A DNA stretch of 42,026 nt from Flavobacterium sp. (GTDB lineage: Bacteria > Bacteroidota > Bacteroidia > Flavobacteriales > Flavobacteriaceae), in assembly GCA_003497625.1 (NCBI GenBank), contig DNNO01000007.1, positions 1 through 42,026 of the forward strand, written 5' to 3'. Below the pieces are notes generated by a model. It ran no database searches. It was not told where the DNA came from and was given only the letters and a program-made list of their open reading frames with translations. Of this stretch, positions 27,052-36,005 are shown piece by piece. The translations under genes were made by a program, and so were the position numbers. The first letter of the stretch is position 1; the number at the start of each line of letters is the position of its first letter.

Positions 27052-27081
27052 CAAAACTAAATTAAATTCAATAAAAATCAA
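27052..27081 (-). promoter_or_regulatory. Promoter of the 108-aa exported protein gene (TTG-N19-TAGTTTTG)
   Basis: On the minus strand TTG (27081-27079) is followed after 19 bases by TAGTTTTG (27059-27052). The ATG lies at 27028. Confidence 0.75.
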
Positions 27082-27099
27082 AATATTTCATTAAAATAA

Positions 27100-27531
27100 T
27101 TATTTGGTACTACGTTTTTCAACCTTTTTTTCAATTCTTTCTTTTTTGTCCTCTTTTCTATCTGCTTGCTTTTCTTCCCATTTTGCGAATTGTTCTGGTT
27201 TTAATATTCTTTTCATTTTGGCTTTCATGGCAATTTGATTGTCAAGCATTTCATTTTTCATTGCAAATCTTTCATCAGCGGTTGGCTTTTCGCCTTTTTC
27301 TTTTTTGGCTTTCATTTCCGCTATTTTAGTTTCTCTTTTTTTACTTTGCTCAACTAAAATAGTTTTGATTTCTTTTTGCTGTTTTTCGTCTAAATCTAAT
27401 TCCAAAGTCATTCTTTTAACTTGAAGTTCAGTTTGTTGCTCTGGAGTTAATTTTTCCCCTCTTGCTTTTCTGTCTTGTGCAAATGTTAGTGTGGTAGCTA
27501 CTAATGCAATTGCTAAAATTAATTTTTTCAT
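27100..27531 (-). CDS. Exported Spy/CpxP-like helical protein
   Basis: The 143-residue product has a signal peptide (1-18, ending T-F-A-Q). The mature part is Lys/Glu-rich and helical, with K-L-T-P-E-Q-Q-T-E-L near residues 27-36, L-D-L-D-E-K-Q-Q-K-E-I after it and I-L-K-P-E-Q-F-A-K-W near the end. Paired L-T-P-E-Q motifs around helices are typical of Spy/CpxP-like periplasmic chaperones and metal-stress proteins; that role is inferred. The C-terminal 25 residues are almost only Lys, Glu, Asp and Arg. No TTG/TAnnTTTG promoter was found directly upstream. Confidence 0.7.
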   Translation of the reverse strand: MKKLILAIALVATTLTFAQDRKARGEKLTPEQQTELQVKRMTLELDLDEKQQKEIKTILVEQSKKRETKIAEMKAKKEKGEKPTADERFAMKNEMLDNQIAMKAKMKRILKPEQFAKWEEKQADRKEDKKERIEKKVEKRSTK

Positions 27532-27597
27532 CTTTCTATATTTTTTAATTGTTTGATGATAAGACGTTATAAATTGTAAAAGGTTTAATCTAAAACA

Positions 27598-27633
27598 AAA
27601 AAAGGAATTAGATTTTATGCTAATTCCTTTTTT
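27598..27633 (-). terminator. Intrinsic terminator after the 509-aa exported protein gene
   Basis: A 14-bp perfect stem (27598-27611 with 27620-27633) and an 8-base loop lie 24 bases past the stop at 27657; on the minus strand it ends in a T-run. Confidence 0.9.
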
Positions 27634-27656
27634 AATGGTAATAAAAGTTTACTCTT

Positions 27657-29186
27657 TTAAAATTTTAAATAACCATATCGTGCAGTATTTCCACATCGAG
27701 AACGAACGATATATGTATTATCATCTACGGGTGTTGCAAAGGATAAATCAAGTTCATAGCAAAAGTTATAGGTTCTTCCTACACCTGAATTAGGGATGTC
27801 TTTTGTAGTAACTATTGCGCCATCACTATTGATAATACTCATAACAGCAAATCTGCTATTTCTTACAAAAAACTTTGTATTTGGATTGATATCTCTTGAA
27901 TCATTGTAAATTAGAACCAATTGATTGTTTCTGAAAAATGGTAAATATTTTGAGTGATCACCATTATCATTGGTTGTTCTTGGTTCTTCATTTTTAATTC
28001 GGGTAAACCAATCTAATTTTCCAGTTGTTGCATCCACTTTCATCACAGAATAACCTGTTGAAACGTATGAATATTCCCAATTGTATTCTAATGGTTTTGT
28101 TGGGTCTGCTGGTGGTAATCTTTTTGAACCCGAGTAAAGTTCATTAAAAAGCAACCATAATTTATTGTCTTTTAAAAATATTTGTTCAAGGTTTATATTG
28201 TTTTGTTTTTCTAAAGCAATTTTTTCGTTTAAAACCACTTTTCCATCGCCATCAAAATGCATTAAAAGTAAAGAGTTTGTTGGGTTTGCTTCCGGTAGAG
28301 CACCTCCCAAATCAATGCCTACTTTTCGTTTGCCATCACTAATGCCGCCAATGAAATAACTTCCGTTTTCAGTTTCTTTCCATTTAAACTGAGAAACTTG
28401 AAAATCTAATTCTTGTTTTAAATTATGTTCAACAACATTTTGTGTTTTAGAATCCCAGTAAAATAAAGATTTGTAAGGTTTCATTTTTGGTAAATCAAGT
28501 TCTCTAACAATAGCTAAATTTCCATTATTTGATACATAGCAATTGATGTTGAATGATTGTTTAGTGGTAAAACCAAATTCGTGTGCTACACTTTTTACAA
28601 TTTTAAAATTAGCATCTAAAATGTATAAAGTTACTTTTTCATTAAGTTTTTTGTCTCCAGTAGGTCTCGAAACAACGCCGTAAAACTGTTTGTTTTCAGA
28701 TTGTGCAATAAAGTAATCACCAATATTAAACATGTTTTTTGCAGGCATTTTAGCTAAAAAAGTCGCTTTTGTTTTTGTTCCCGTATCAATATTTGCTTTT
28801 TGAGTAAAAAGTTCAAATTCTTTTGTTTCACTATTGAATTCGGTTAAAAAATAAACATAATCTTTTCCTGATAAATAAAAGAGATTAGTTAAGGTTTTCA
28901 TGTTTTTACCCATTACAGGTTGCTCTAAACCGGCAGAAAAATTATTTTCATCTTTTTCAAAATCATCGTTTGGTGAAAATATATCTACAAAAACATCTTT
29001 GTTGAAAATTTTGTCGTTGTAAGCCGATTTTATTTTAAAAAAACGCTTGCCATCAAAATGGTTTTCGATGGTGTAATTCAATTCGTTTTCAATTGATGAT
29101 TGACTTTCGCTCCATGTAAATGTTGGGGTTTGAGCCAAAACAAATACACTTTGAAAAAACAATAGGAATAGACTGATTTTCTTCAT
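27657..29186 (-). CDS. Exported protein of unknown function, possibly beta-propeller
   Basis: The 509-residue product carries a signal peptide (1-18, ending V-L-A-Q). Its composition and spaced aromatic/Gly strands (for example S-L-L-L-M-H-F-D-G-D-G-K-V and S-V-M-K-V-D-A-T-T-G-K-L-D-W) look like successive beta-propeller blades, but I recognise no named family. There is no lipobox and no T9SS tail, so a periplasmic location is the simplest guess. It lies just downstream of lysS on the same strand, separated by the lysS terminator, so it is probably a separate transcript. Confidence 0.75.
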   Translation of the reverse strand: MKKISLFLLFFQSVFVLAQTPTFTWSESQSSIENELNYTIENHFDGKRFFKIKSAYNDKIFNKDVFVDIFSPNDDFEKDENNFSAGLEQPVMGKNMKTLTNLFYLSGKDYVYFLTEFNSETKEFELFTQKANIDTGTKTKATFLAKMPAKNMFNIGDYFIAQSENKQFYGVVSRPTGDKKLNEKVTLYILDANFKIVKSVAHEFGFTTKQSFNINCYVSNNGNLAIVRELDLPKMKPYKSLFYWDSKTQNVVEHNLKQELDFQVSQFKWKETENGSYFIGGISDGKRKVGIDLGGALPEANPTNSLLLMHFDGDGKVVLNEKIALEKQNNINLEQIFLKDNKLWLLFNELYSGSKRLPPADPTKPLEYNWEYSYVSTGYSVMKVDATTGKLDWFTRIKNEEPRTTNDNGDHSKYLPFFRNNQLVLIYNDSRDINPNTKFFVRNSRFAVMSIINSDGAIVTTKDIPNSGVGRTYNFCYELDLSFATPVDDNTYIVRSRCGNTARYGYLKF

Positions 29187-29218
29187 TTTTAAGAGAGTTG
29201 ATTTTTTGTAAATATAAA

Positions 29219-29246
29219 AAAAAGACTTCGTAATTGAAGTCTTTTT
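29219..29246 (-). terminator. Intrinsic terminator after lysS
   Basis: An 11-bp perfect stem (29219-29229 with 29236-29246) and a 6-base loop end in a T-run on the minus strand, 10 bases after the lysS stop. Confidence 0.92.
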
Positions 29247-29255
29247 AGAATTGTG

Positions 29256-30953
29256 TTATTTTCCAGTGTAAACGGCAGTTTTGTTATCGCCATTTACTTC
29301 TATCTTCATTAAGCCATGTTTGCTAATGCCTTTGCTGGCAGCGTCCCATTTTTTTCCACTTAAATCGGCTTTTATTTTTAAATCACCAATTGAAATTCCT
29401 TCGTTAGCTTTTAAAATTTCAATGATGTGTTTTTCGTCTTCTGTTAATTCTGGACCTTTTTTCTCTGGTCGCATTTGCGGGAAGAACAACACTTCTTGAA
29501 TCGATTGATTGTTCGTTAGGAACATAATTAATCGGTCCATTCCAATTCCTAATCCAGATGTTGGTGGCATTCCGTATTCTAAAGCTCTTAAGAAATCTTC
29601 GTCAATAATTCCGTTTGCTTCGTCATCACCTTTTTCAGCTAAAGCCATTTGCGCTTCAAAACGCTCACGTTGATCTATTGGGTCGTTTAATTCTGAATAG
29701 GCATTTGCAATTTCTTTTCCACAAACCATTAATTCAAAACGTTCCGTTAATTCTGGATTATCTCTATGTGATTTACACAATGGTGACATTTCTTTAGGAT
29801 AATCCGTAATGAAGGTTGGTTGAATGAAGTTACCTTCACATTTTTCACCAAATATTTCATCAATTAATTTTCCTTTTCCCATGGTGTCATTTACTTCGAT
29901 TCCCATAGATTTTGCAGCTTCGCGCAATTCATCTTCCGATTTTCCAGTAATGTCAAAACCTGTGAATTGTTTGATAGCATCCGTCATTGTAACTCTAGCA
30001 TAAGGCGCTTTGAAGTTTACTTTATGTTCTCCAAAAGTAGCTTCTGTTGTTCCGTTAACTTGATTTGCACAATATTCTAAAAGGTTTTCTGTCATTTCCA
30101 TCATCCAGTTGTAGTCTTTATAAGCTACATAAATTTCCATTGCAGTAAATTCTGGATTGTGGGTTCTGTCCATTCCTTCGTTACGGAAGTTTTTCGAAAA
30201 TTCGTAAACACCATCAAATCCACCAACGATTAATCTTTTCAAATATAATTCGTTAGCAATTCGCATATATAATGGAATATCTAAACTATTATGATGTGTA
30301 ATAAAAGGACGTGCAGCCGCTCCACCAGGAATCGATTGTAAAACCGGAGTTTCCACTTCCATATAACCAGCTTCGTTGAAGAAAGTTCGCATAGCAGTGA
30401 ACAATTTTGTTCTCTTCATGAAAACTTCTTTCACTTGCGGATTTACCACTAAATCTACGTAACGCATACGGTAACGCAATTCTGGGTCGGTAAACGCATC
30501 AAAAACATGACCTTCTTCGTCAGTTTTTGGTAACGGAAGCGGTTTTAAAGTTTTGCTCAACATTTTAAAATCATCCACACGAACACACATGGCACCCACT
30601 TTCGTCATGAATAATTCACCTTCAATTCCAATAAAATCACCTAAATCGGTTAGTTTTTTGAAAACCTGATTGTAAAGCGTTTTGTCTTCGCCTTCGCAAA
30701 GCACATCGCGATTAAAATACAACTGAATTCTTCCTTCGCTGTCTTGTAATTCAGCAAACGAAGCTTTTCCTTGATCACGAACACTCATCAAACGTCCAGC
30801 CAAAATAACCTTCTTGCCTTCTTCAAAATTTTCCTTCACTTGCTTTGAAGTGTGATTCACCGGAAATAAATCCGCTGGATAAGGGTTAATTCCAAGTTCG
30901 CGTAAAGCGTTTAGTTTGTCTCTTCTAATGATTTCTTGTTCCGAAAGTTGCAT
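29256..30953 (-). CDS. lysS: Lysyl-tRNA synthetase, class II
   Basis: This enzyme charges tRNA-Lys with lysine. The 565-residue product has an N-terminal OB-fold anticodon-binding domain (about 50-145, with G-R-L-M-S-V-R-D-Q-G-K), class II motif 2 (F-R-N-E-G-M-D-R-T-H-N-P-E-F, about 256-269) and motif 3 (G-L-G-I-G-M-D-R-L, about 468-476). Normal LysS ends soon after L-F-F-P-Q-M-R-P; here about 63 more residues follow, predicted as a small helical/winged-helix domain, which I recall from other Flavobacteriia but cannot assign a role. A full promoter lies upstream; the gene is divergent from lipB. Confidence 0.97.
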   Translation of the reverse strand: MQLSEQEIIRRDKLNALRELGINPYPADLFPVNHTSKQVKENFEEGKKVILAGRLMSVRDQGKASFAELQDSEGRIQLYFNRDVLCEGEDKTLYNQVFKKLTDLGDFIGIEGELFMTKVGAMCVRVDDFKMLSKTLKPLPLPKTDEEGHVFDAFTDPELRYRMRYVDLVVNPQVKEVFMKRTKLFTAMRTFFNEAGYMEVETPVLQSIPGGAAARPFITHHNSLDIPLYMRIANELYLKRLIVGGFDGVYEFSKNFRNEGMDRTHNPEFTAMEIYVAYKDYNWMMEMTENLLEYCANQVNGTTEATFGEHKVNFKAPYARVTMTDAIKQFTGFDITGKSEDELREAAKSMGIEVNDTMGKGKLIDEIFGEKCEGNFIQPTFITDYPKEMSPLCKSHRDNPELTERFELMVCGKEIANAYSELNDPIDQRERFEAQMALAEKGDDEANGIIDEDFLRALEYGMPPTSGLGIGMDRLIMFLTNNQSIQEVLFFPQMRPEKKGPELTEDEKHIIEILKANEGISIGDLKIKADLSGKKWDAASKGISKHGLMKIEVNGDNKTAVYTGK

Positions 30954-30972
30954 AGTATTGTATTTAAGCGTG

Positions 30973-31003
30973 CAAAGATAGGTATAATTTGAAAATGTAC
31001 CAA
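30973..31003 (-). promoter_or_regulatory. Promoter of lysS (TTG-N20-TATCTTTG)
   Basis: On the minus strand TTG (31003-31001) and TATCTTTG (30980-30973) are separated by 20 bases; the ATG at 30953 lies 19 bases after the -7 box. Confidence 0.8.
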
Positions 31004-31064
31004 TTTACTTCGTCAATTCGCTGTGCTCGGGTGAAAATTTGAAAATTCTAAAGCAGTTTTGGAG

Positions 31065-31166
31065 CGAATGGTTTGGGCTTTTTTGGTTTCCATGTTCCTG
31101 CCATCCGTTATATCTTTTTTTCAAAAAGGATGTCACTCCTGTCAGGGCTAATTAGCAAACTATTCG
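31065..31166. repeat. Structured dispersed intergenic repeat, copy A
   Basis: The ends 31065-31075 and 31156-31166 are complementary at 10 of 11 positions. An inner hairpin pairs 31112-31119 with 31123-31131. The body shares phrases with a second copy at 40446-40567, such as tgttcctgc and tcaggg. The copy ends exactly where the lipB -7 box begins. Confidence 0.65.
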
Positions 31167-31174
31167 TATCTTTG
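31167..31174 (+). promoter_or_regulatory. Candidate -7 box of lipB
   Basis: TATCTTTG matches TAnnTTTG and lies 31 bases before the ATG at 31206. No TTG is found at the -33 position, which falls inside the dispersed repeat copy. Confidence 0.5.
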
Positions 31175-31205
31175 CGTCACTTTTCAAAACACAATTTCGT
31201 TTACC

Positions 31206-31901
31206 ATGAATAAAAAAGTCCAACTTCAAGATTTAGGAAATAAAGATTACAAAGACACTTGGGATTATCAAGAAGAATTATTCAAAGAAATTGTAGATGT
31301 TAAAATTCAAAATAGGAGAGAGGAAACTTCAATTGCTACACCAAATTATTTTTTATATGTAGAGCATCCGCATGTTTACACCTTAGGAAAAAGCGGCGAT
31401 ATGTCTAATTTATTACTTTCCGAAAAACAATTGGAAGCAAAAGGAGCCACTTTTTATAAAATCAATAGAGGAGGTGATATTACGTATCACGGACCAGGGC
31501 AAATTGTGGGTTATCCTATTTTAGATTTAGAAAACTTTTTTACAGATATTCACAAATACTTACGATTCTTAGAAGAAGCGATCATTCTAACATTAGCAGA
31601 ATATGGTTTACATGGAACTCGAAGCGAAGGCGAAACCGGAGTTTGGTTTGATGTAGGAACTCCATTTGCAAGAAAAATTTGTGCTATGGGAGTTCGTGCA
31701 TCACGTTGGGTAACCATGCATGGATTTGCTTTAAATGTAAATGCCGATTTGGGTTACTTTGATAACATTATTCCTTGTGGGATAAAAGGAAAAGCCGTTA
31801 CATCTATGCACGCTGAATTAGGGAAAGAAATAAACGAACAAGAAGTAAAAGAAAAAATCCTAAAACATTTTCAAAACTTGTTTGAAGCGGAGATTGTTTA
31901 A
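31206..31901 (+). CDS. lipB: Octanoyl-[acyl carrier protein] transferase (lipoate pathway)
   Basis: LipB moves an octanoyl group from acyl carrier protein to lipoyl domains, the first step of lipoate synthesis, via an acyl-cysteine intermediate. The 231-residue product has the signature [12 protein letters not shown] (88-99) and the catalytic pair Lys157 (in A-R-K-I-C-A) and Cys191 (in I-P-C-G-I), whose 34-residue spacing equals that of the M. tuberculosis enzyme. Length is normal. lipA is not nearby. The stop codon overlaps that of the convergent rnhB by two bases, with no terminator between them. Confidence 0.96.
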   Translation: MNKKVQLQDLGNKDYKDTWDYQEELFKEIVDVKIQNRREETSIATPNYFLYVEHPHVYTLGKSGDMSNLLLSEKQLEAKGATFYKINRGGDITYHGPGQIVGYPILDLENFFTDIHKYLRFLEEAIILTLAEYGLHGTRSEGETGVWFDVGTPFARKICAMGVRASRWVTMHGFALNVNADLGYFDNIIPCGIKGKAVTSMHAELGKEINEQEVKEKILKHFQNLFEAEIV

Positions 31902-32557
31902 AATTCCAAAGTCAATTGCTCAGGCAATAATCTAAAACTCATTCGGTGATATTTACAAGGACCATATTTTTTAATAGCTTCTCTGTGGTCTTTTGTTGGA
32001 TAGCCTTTGTTTTTTTTCCAATTGTACATTGGAAATTCTTCGTGAATTTTATCCATGTATTCATCACGATACGTTTTTGCTAAAACAGATGCAGCTGCAA
32101 TACTCAAATATTTACTATCTCCTTTAATAATACTTGTAGAAGGAATTGATTTTAAAAGTTCAATTTCATCTGTAGTAAAAATCTTTCCTGTTTTTTGTTT
32201 CATGCCTAATTTTCCATTTAATGGACGATTACCATCTACAATTATATATTCTGGAGTTGGATATAGCTGCAAAATGCACTCTTGCATAGCTTTCATAGAA
32301 GCGTTTAGAATATTAATTTCGTCAATTTCGTTGGGAAGAATATGGGTTACTGCAAAAGAAGTTGCTGTTTCTTCAATGATAGGTTTAAGTTTTTCTCTAT
32401 TTTTTTCGGAAAGTTGTTTGGAGTCGTTTAGTGAAATGTTTTCAAATGCTTTGGGTAATAATACGGCGGCTGCAGTTACTGGGCCAGCCAAGCATCCTCT
32501 TCCAGCTTCATCAGTTCCGCATTCTAATATTAAATTACTGTAACTTTTACTTAACAT
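31898..32557 (-). CDS. rnhB: Ribonuclease HII
   Basis: RNase HII cuts RNA in RNA-DNA hybrids and removes single ribonucleotides from DNA. The start chosen is the ATG at 32557 (219 residues); an in-frame TTG 15 bases upstream lies inside a promoter box. Acidic catalytic residues are visible as G-T-D-E-A-G-R-G (Asp16, Glu17), V-D-G-N-R (Asp108) and K-G-D-S-K (Asp147), followed by [10 protein letters not shown]. Relative to E. coli, where the fourth Asp is 126, about 21 residues are inserted between the third and fourth catalytic Asp; I recall this from other Flavobacterium enzymes. It converges with lipB, sharing the stop region. Confidence 0.96.
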   Translation of the reverse strand: MLSKSYSNLILECGTDEAGRGCLAGPVTAAAVLLPKAFENISLNDSKQLSEKNREKLKPIIEETATSFAVTHILPNEIDEINILNASMKAMQECILQLYPTPEYIIVDGNRPLNGKLGMKQKTGKIFTTDEIELLKSIPSTSIIKGDSKYLSIAAASVLAKTYRDEYMDKIHEEFPMYNWKKNKGYPTKDHREAIKKYGPCKYHRMSFRLLPEQLTLEF

Positions 32558-32569
32558 CCTTTTTTTTGA

Positions 32570-32577
32570 CAAAAATA
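32570..32577 (-). promoter_or_regulatory. Candidate -7 box of rnhB
   Basis: On the minus strand this reads TATTTTTG, a TAnnTTTG match 13 bases before the ATG at 32557. No TTG occurs at the -33 distance. Confidence 0.45.
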
Positions 32578-32755
32578 TAATTTTCTACGCAACCTTTTTG
32601 ATATATTCTCATCTAAAAGATGTTATTGTTTCGCAAAATGTTTTTTTGAAACTAAAACTTTAACAAAAATAAATTAGTAATATTCCGAAGTATTATTTGT
32701 TTATTTAAGAAATAATTAAGAAGTTTGCGGAATAACTAACTCAAATAAATTTAAT

Positions 32756-35700
32756 ATGAGATCGAAGTTCAAATGGATTTTTACGCTTTTAGTAGCGTTT
32801 ACAATGCAGTTTTCGTTCGCGCAAGAGAAAACTGTTACGGGTGTGGTTTCTGACGAACTAGGCCCAATCGCAGGTGCTAACGTTGTTGTTGAAGGAACAA
32901 CTCGTGGTACTACAACTGATTTTGATGGTAATTATACTATCAAAGCAAAGCAAGGTGAAGTTTTAGTAATTTCTTACACAGGTAAGAAAACAACTAAAAT
33001 AACTGTAGCTGCTGCAAGCGCATACAATGTGTCATTGAAAGATGATGTTGTAGAAGGTGTAGATGTGGTAGTTGTAGGTTATGGTAAAACTACAAAAGAA
33101 GCGTTTACAGGTACAGCAACTGTTGTGGCTAAAGAAAATTTAGAAGCTAAAACAGTTTCGAATATTTCTCAAGCCTTAAGAGGAGAGGTTGCTGGTGTTA
33201 ATGTAATTACTGGTTCTGGTGCTCCAGGTAGTGATGCTACTATTCGTATTCGTGGTTTTGGTTCTGTTAATGGGAACAGAGATCCATTATACGTAGTAGA
33301 TGGTGCTCCTTACAGTAGTGATATTAGTGCGATTAACCCTGCAGATATTGAAACTATGACAGTTTTAAAAGATGCTGCTGCAACTTCGATTTACGGATCT
33401 AGAGGTGCAAATGGTGTTATCTTAATTACTACAAAACAAGGTAAGTCTGGAAAGTCTTTAATTTCAGTTGATTTTAAAACAAGTATCAACTCGTTAATGT
33501 TGCCAGGTTATGATGTTATTGATTCTCCTGAGGAGTATATTGAAACAGCATGGAGCTCTTTGAAAACTAAAGGTATGGTATTGGGTTATTTAGATCCAGT
33601 AGCTTATGCAAATTCAAATTTATATGGTGACGGAAATGGTGAGGGTATCAATAGTCAATATAATATTTGGAATGTTGATGGTTCTCAATTGATTGATCCT
33701 GCTACAGGAAAAGTTGCTAATGGAGTTGCGAGAAGATATAATCCAACTAAATGGTCGGATGCTGCTTTTGGTACTGGTGTTAGAAGTGAAGCTAATGTTC
33801 AGCTAAGTGGAGGTAATGGTTCAACTCGTTATTCAACATCATTTGGTTATTTAGATGATCAAGGGTATGCAATTAAATCTAATTATACTCGTTACACTAC
33901 AAGAATTAATTTAGAGCACAAACCGAAAGAATGGTTAAAAGTTGGTGGAAACATGGCTTACACAGGTGCTAGATATACTAACTCATCTGGAGATGAAGGT
34001 AGTGCAGGTTCTTCGGGAAATATATTTGCTTTGACAAATACAACTCCTGCTATTTATGATGTTTACTTAAGAGATACTGCTGGTAATTTAGTAGCTGATC
34101 CAATTTTTGGTGGTAACCAATATGATTATGGTAGTATTTATGGTCGTAGAGCTTGGAATAGTACAAATGGTATTGCTGATGCTATTTACGATTTGTCTCA
34201 AACAGACTCAAATACATTATTAGGGAATTTTAATATAGGTATTGATTTTACTAAATCATTATCTTTTGAAACTCGTTATAGTGGTCAATATCAACAATTT
34301 GATGGTTCTACAAGAGCTAATCCATATTATGGAGGTTTTGCTGGAGATTATGGTTATTTAGCTAAGGATGTGAGTTCTACTGTAAATCAAAATTTCTTAC
34401 AATTATTGAGATATAACAAATCGTTCAAAGATCATAATTTTGAAATGTTTGTAGCGCATGAATCAACTGAGAATACTTTCAAAGATTTTAATGCAGCTGC
34501 TACACATGCTATTTTAGCTAACACATTAGATTTGTCTCAGTATACTGAGGCTTATGGTAGAGCGACTTCTTATTCTCAAAGATGGACTATAGATAGTTAT
34601 TTTGGACAATTAAATTATAACTATAACCAAAAATATTTCTTAACAGGTTCTGTAAGAAGAGATGGTTCTTCTCGTTTTATTAACAACAAATGGGGAACTT
34701 TTGGTTCTGCTGGTTTGGGATGGATTGTTTCTAAAGAAAACTTTATGTCTAAATTAAGTTTTGTAGATTTCTTGAAATTAAAAGCTAGTTATGGTATAAT
34801 TGGTGACCAAGGTACAAGTTTACAGTACGGTTGGCAAATTTCAACAATTAACCAAACACCAAATGGAGATTACTCATTCACTGAAAGTTCAACTTTAGCA
34901 AATCCTGATTTAACATGGGAAACTTCTAAAATTGCACAGTTTGGTATCGAGTCAACTTTGTTTAATGAGCGTTTAGATGTTAATGTTGATTATTATGTAA
35001 AAAACACTGATAATTTATTCTTTACTCAAACATTACCACCTTTCTTAGGTTATGCTAACAGACAAATTAACGAAGGTCAGTTAAGAAATAGTGGAATTGA
35101 ATTTGATGTAATGGGGCATATTTTTACAGCTAAATCTGCTAATGAGTTAAAACTATCTGTTGGTGTTAATGGAGAGTTTTTATCAAATGAAATTACTGAA
35201 ATGCCTATTGACCCTGCAACAGGATTGCCAAAAGTAATTGATGGTACTTTGTCAAAAGGACGTTCTTTATTTGATTTCTTCATGCGTGAGTGGGCTGGTG
35301 TAGATTCTGCAACAGGAGCTGGTTTATGGAATATGTATTATGATGACCTTAATGGTAATGGTATTTTTGATAATGCTGATGCGCCAATTGGTAATATGGC
35401 TATTTATATGAACCAAAATCCAGATGCTACAGTTTTAAAAACTACTACAAATAACTATGCTCAAGCTACTCAAAAATATGTTGATAAGTCTGCTATTCCT
35501 ACTGTGAGAGGTTCTTTCCGTTTGAATGCAGCTTACAAGAATTTTGATTTAACCGCTCAAGTTGGTTATAGTATTGGTGGTTATGTTTATGACAATGGTT
35601 ATGCGCAATTAATGGATAATAGTGATTTAATTGGAGCTAACAACTGGCATACTGATATTCATAATGCTTGGAAGCAATATGGAGATGTAACAGATGTACC

Positions 35701-35992
35701 TAGATTAACATCTGGTGTAAGTTCTGATGTTAATTATAATTCACAATCAACTCGTTTCTTAACAAAAGCTGATTATTTATCATTAAATAATGTTAGATTG
35801 GGTTATAATATCCCTGCAAGTTTCTTAGAGAAGTTGCATTTATCTAAATTTAATTTATATGTATCTGGTGATAACTTATTAATGTTTAGTAAGAGAGATG
35901 GTTTAAATCCTCAAACTTTAGTTAATACATCTAATTCAGGTATTTATACTCCAATGACTACATTTAGTTTTGGTACTAAAATTGAATTCTAA
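32756..35992 (+). CDS. SusC/RagA-family TonB-dependent outer-membrane transporter
   Basis: The 1078-residue product has a signal peptide (1-23, ending S-F-A-Q), a carboxypeptidase D-like regulatory domain (about 24-110, with G-T-T-R-G-T-T-T-D-F-D-G-N-Y), a plug domain (about 115-235, with I-R-I-R-G-F-G-S and S-I-Y-G-S-R-G-A-N-G-V-I-L-I-T-T-K) and a long beta-barrel ending in I-E-F. These features define SusC-type importers that work with a SusD lid lipoprotein and TonB energy. Substrate is not revealed by neighbours: no glycosidase, protease or sigma/anti-sigma gene is adjacent. The SusD gene follows after 13 bases. I could not find a TAnnTTTG promoter upstream. Confidence 0.96.
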   Translation: MRSKFKWIFTLLVAFTMQFSFAQEKTVTGVVSDELGPIAGANVVVEGTTRGTTTDFDGNYTIKAKQGEVLVISYTGKKTTKITVAAASAYNVSLKDDVVEGVDVVVVGYGKTTKEAFTGTATVVAKENLEAKTVSNISQALRGEVAGVNVITGSGAPGSDATIRIRGFGSVNGNRDPLYVVDGAPYSSDISAINPADIETMTVLKDAAATSIYGSRGANGVILITTKQGKSGKSLISVDFKTSINSLMLPGYDVIDSPEEYIETAWSSLKTKGMVLGYLDPVAYANSNLYGDGNGEGINSQYNIWNVDGSQLIDPATGKVANGVARRYNPTKWSDAAFGTGVRSEANVQLSGGNGSTRYSTSFGYLDDQGYAIKSNYTRYTTRINLEHKPKEWLKVGGNMAYTGARYTNSSGDEGSAGSSGNIFALTNTTPAIYDVYLRDTAGNLVADPIFGGNQYDYGSIYGRRAWNSTNGIADAIYDLSQTDSNTLLGNFNIGIDFTKSLSFETRYSGQYQQFDGSTRANPYYGGFAGDYGYLAKDVSSTVNQNFLQLLRYNKSFKDHNFEMFVAHESTENTFKDFNAAATHAILANTLDLSQYTEAYGRATSYSQRWTIDSYFGQLNYNYNQKYFLTGSVRRDGSSRFINNKWGTFGSAGLGWIVSKENFMSKLSFVDFLKLKASYGIIGDQGTSLQYGWQISTINQTPNGDYSFTESSTLANPDLTWETSKIAQFGIESTLFNERLDVNVDYYVKNTDNLFFTQTLPPFLGYANRQINEGQLRNSGIEFDVMGHIFTAKSANELKLSVGVNGEFLSNEITEMPIDPATGLPKVIDGTLSKGRSLFDFFMREWAGVDSATGAGLWNMYYDDLNGNGIFDNADAPIGNMAIYMNQNPDATVLKTTTNNYAQATQKYVDKSAIPTVRGSFRLNAAYKNFDLTAQVGYSIGGYVYDNGYAQLMDNSDLIGANNWHTDIHNAWKQYGDVTDVPRLTSGVSSDVNYNSQSTRFLTKADYLSLNNVRLGYNIPASFLEKLHLSKFNLYVSGDNLLMFSKRDGLNPQTLVNTSNSGIYTPMTTFSFGTKIEF

Positions 35993-36005
35993 AAAAAATT
36001 GAAAT

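Noticed and set aside
32055-32543. 162-codon plus-strand open frame
   Set aside because: It is fully antisense to rnhB, whose catalytic motifs are intact.
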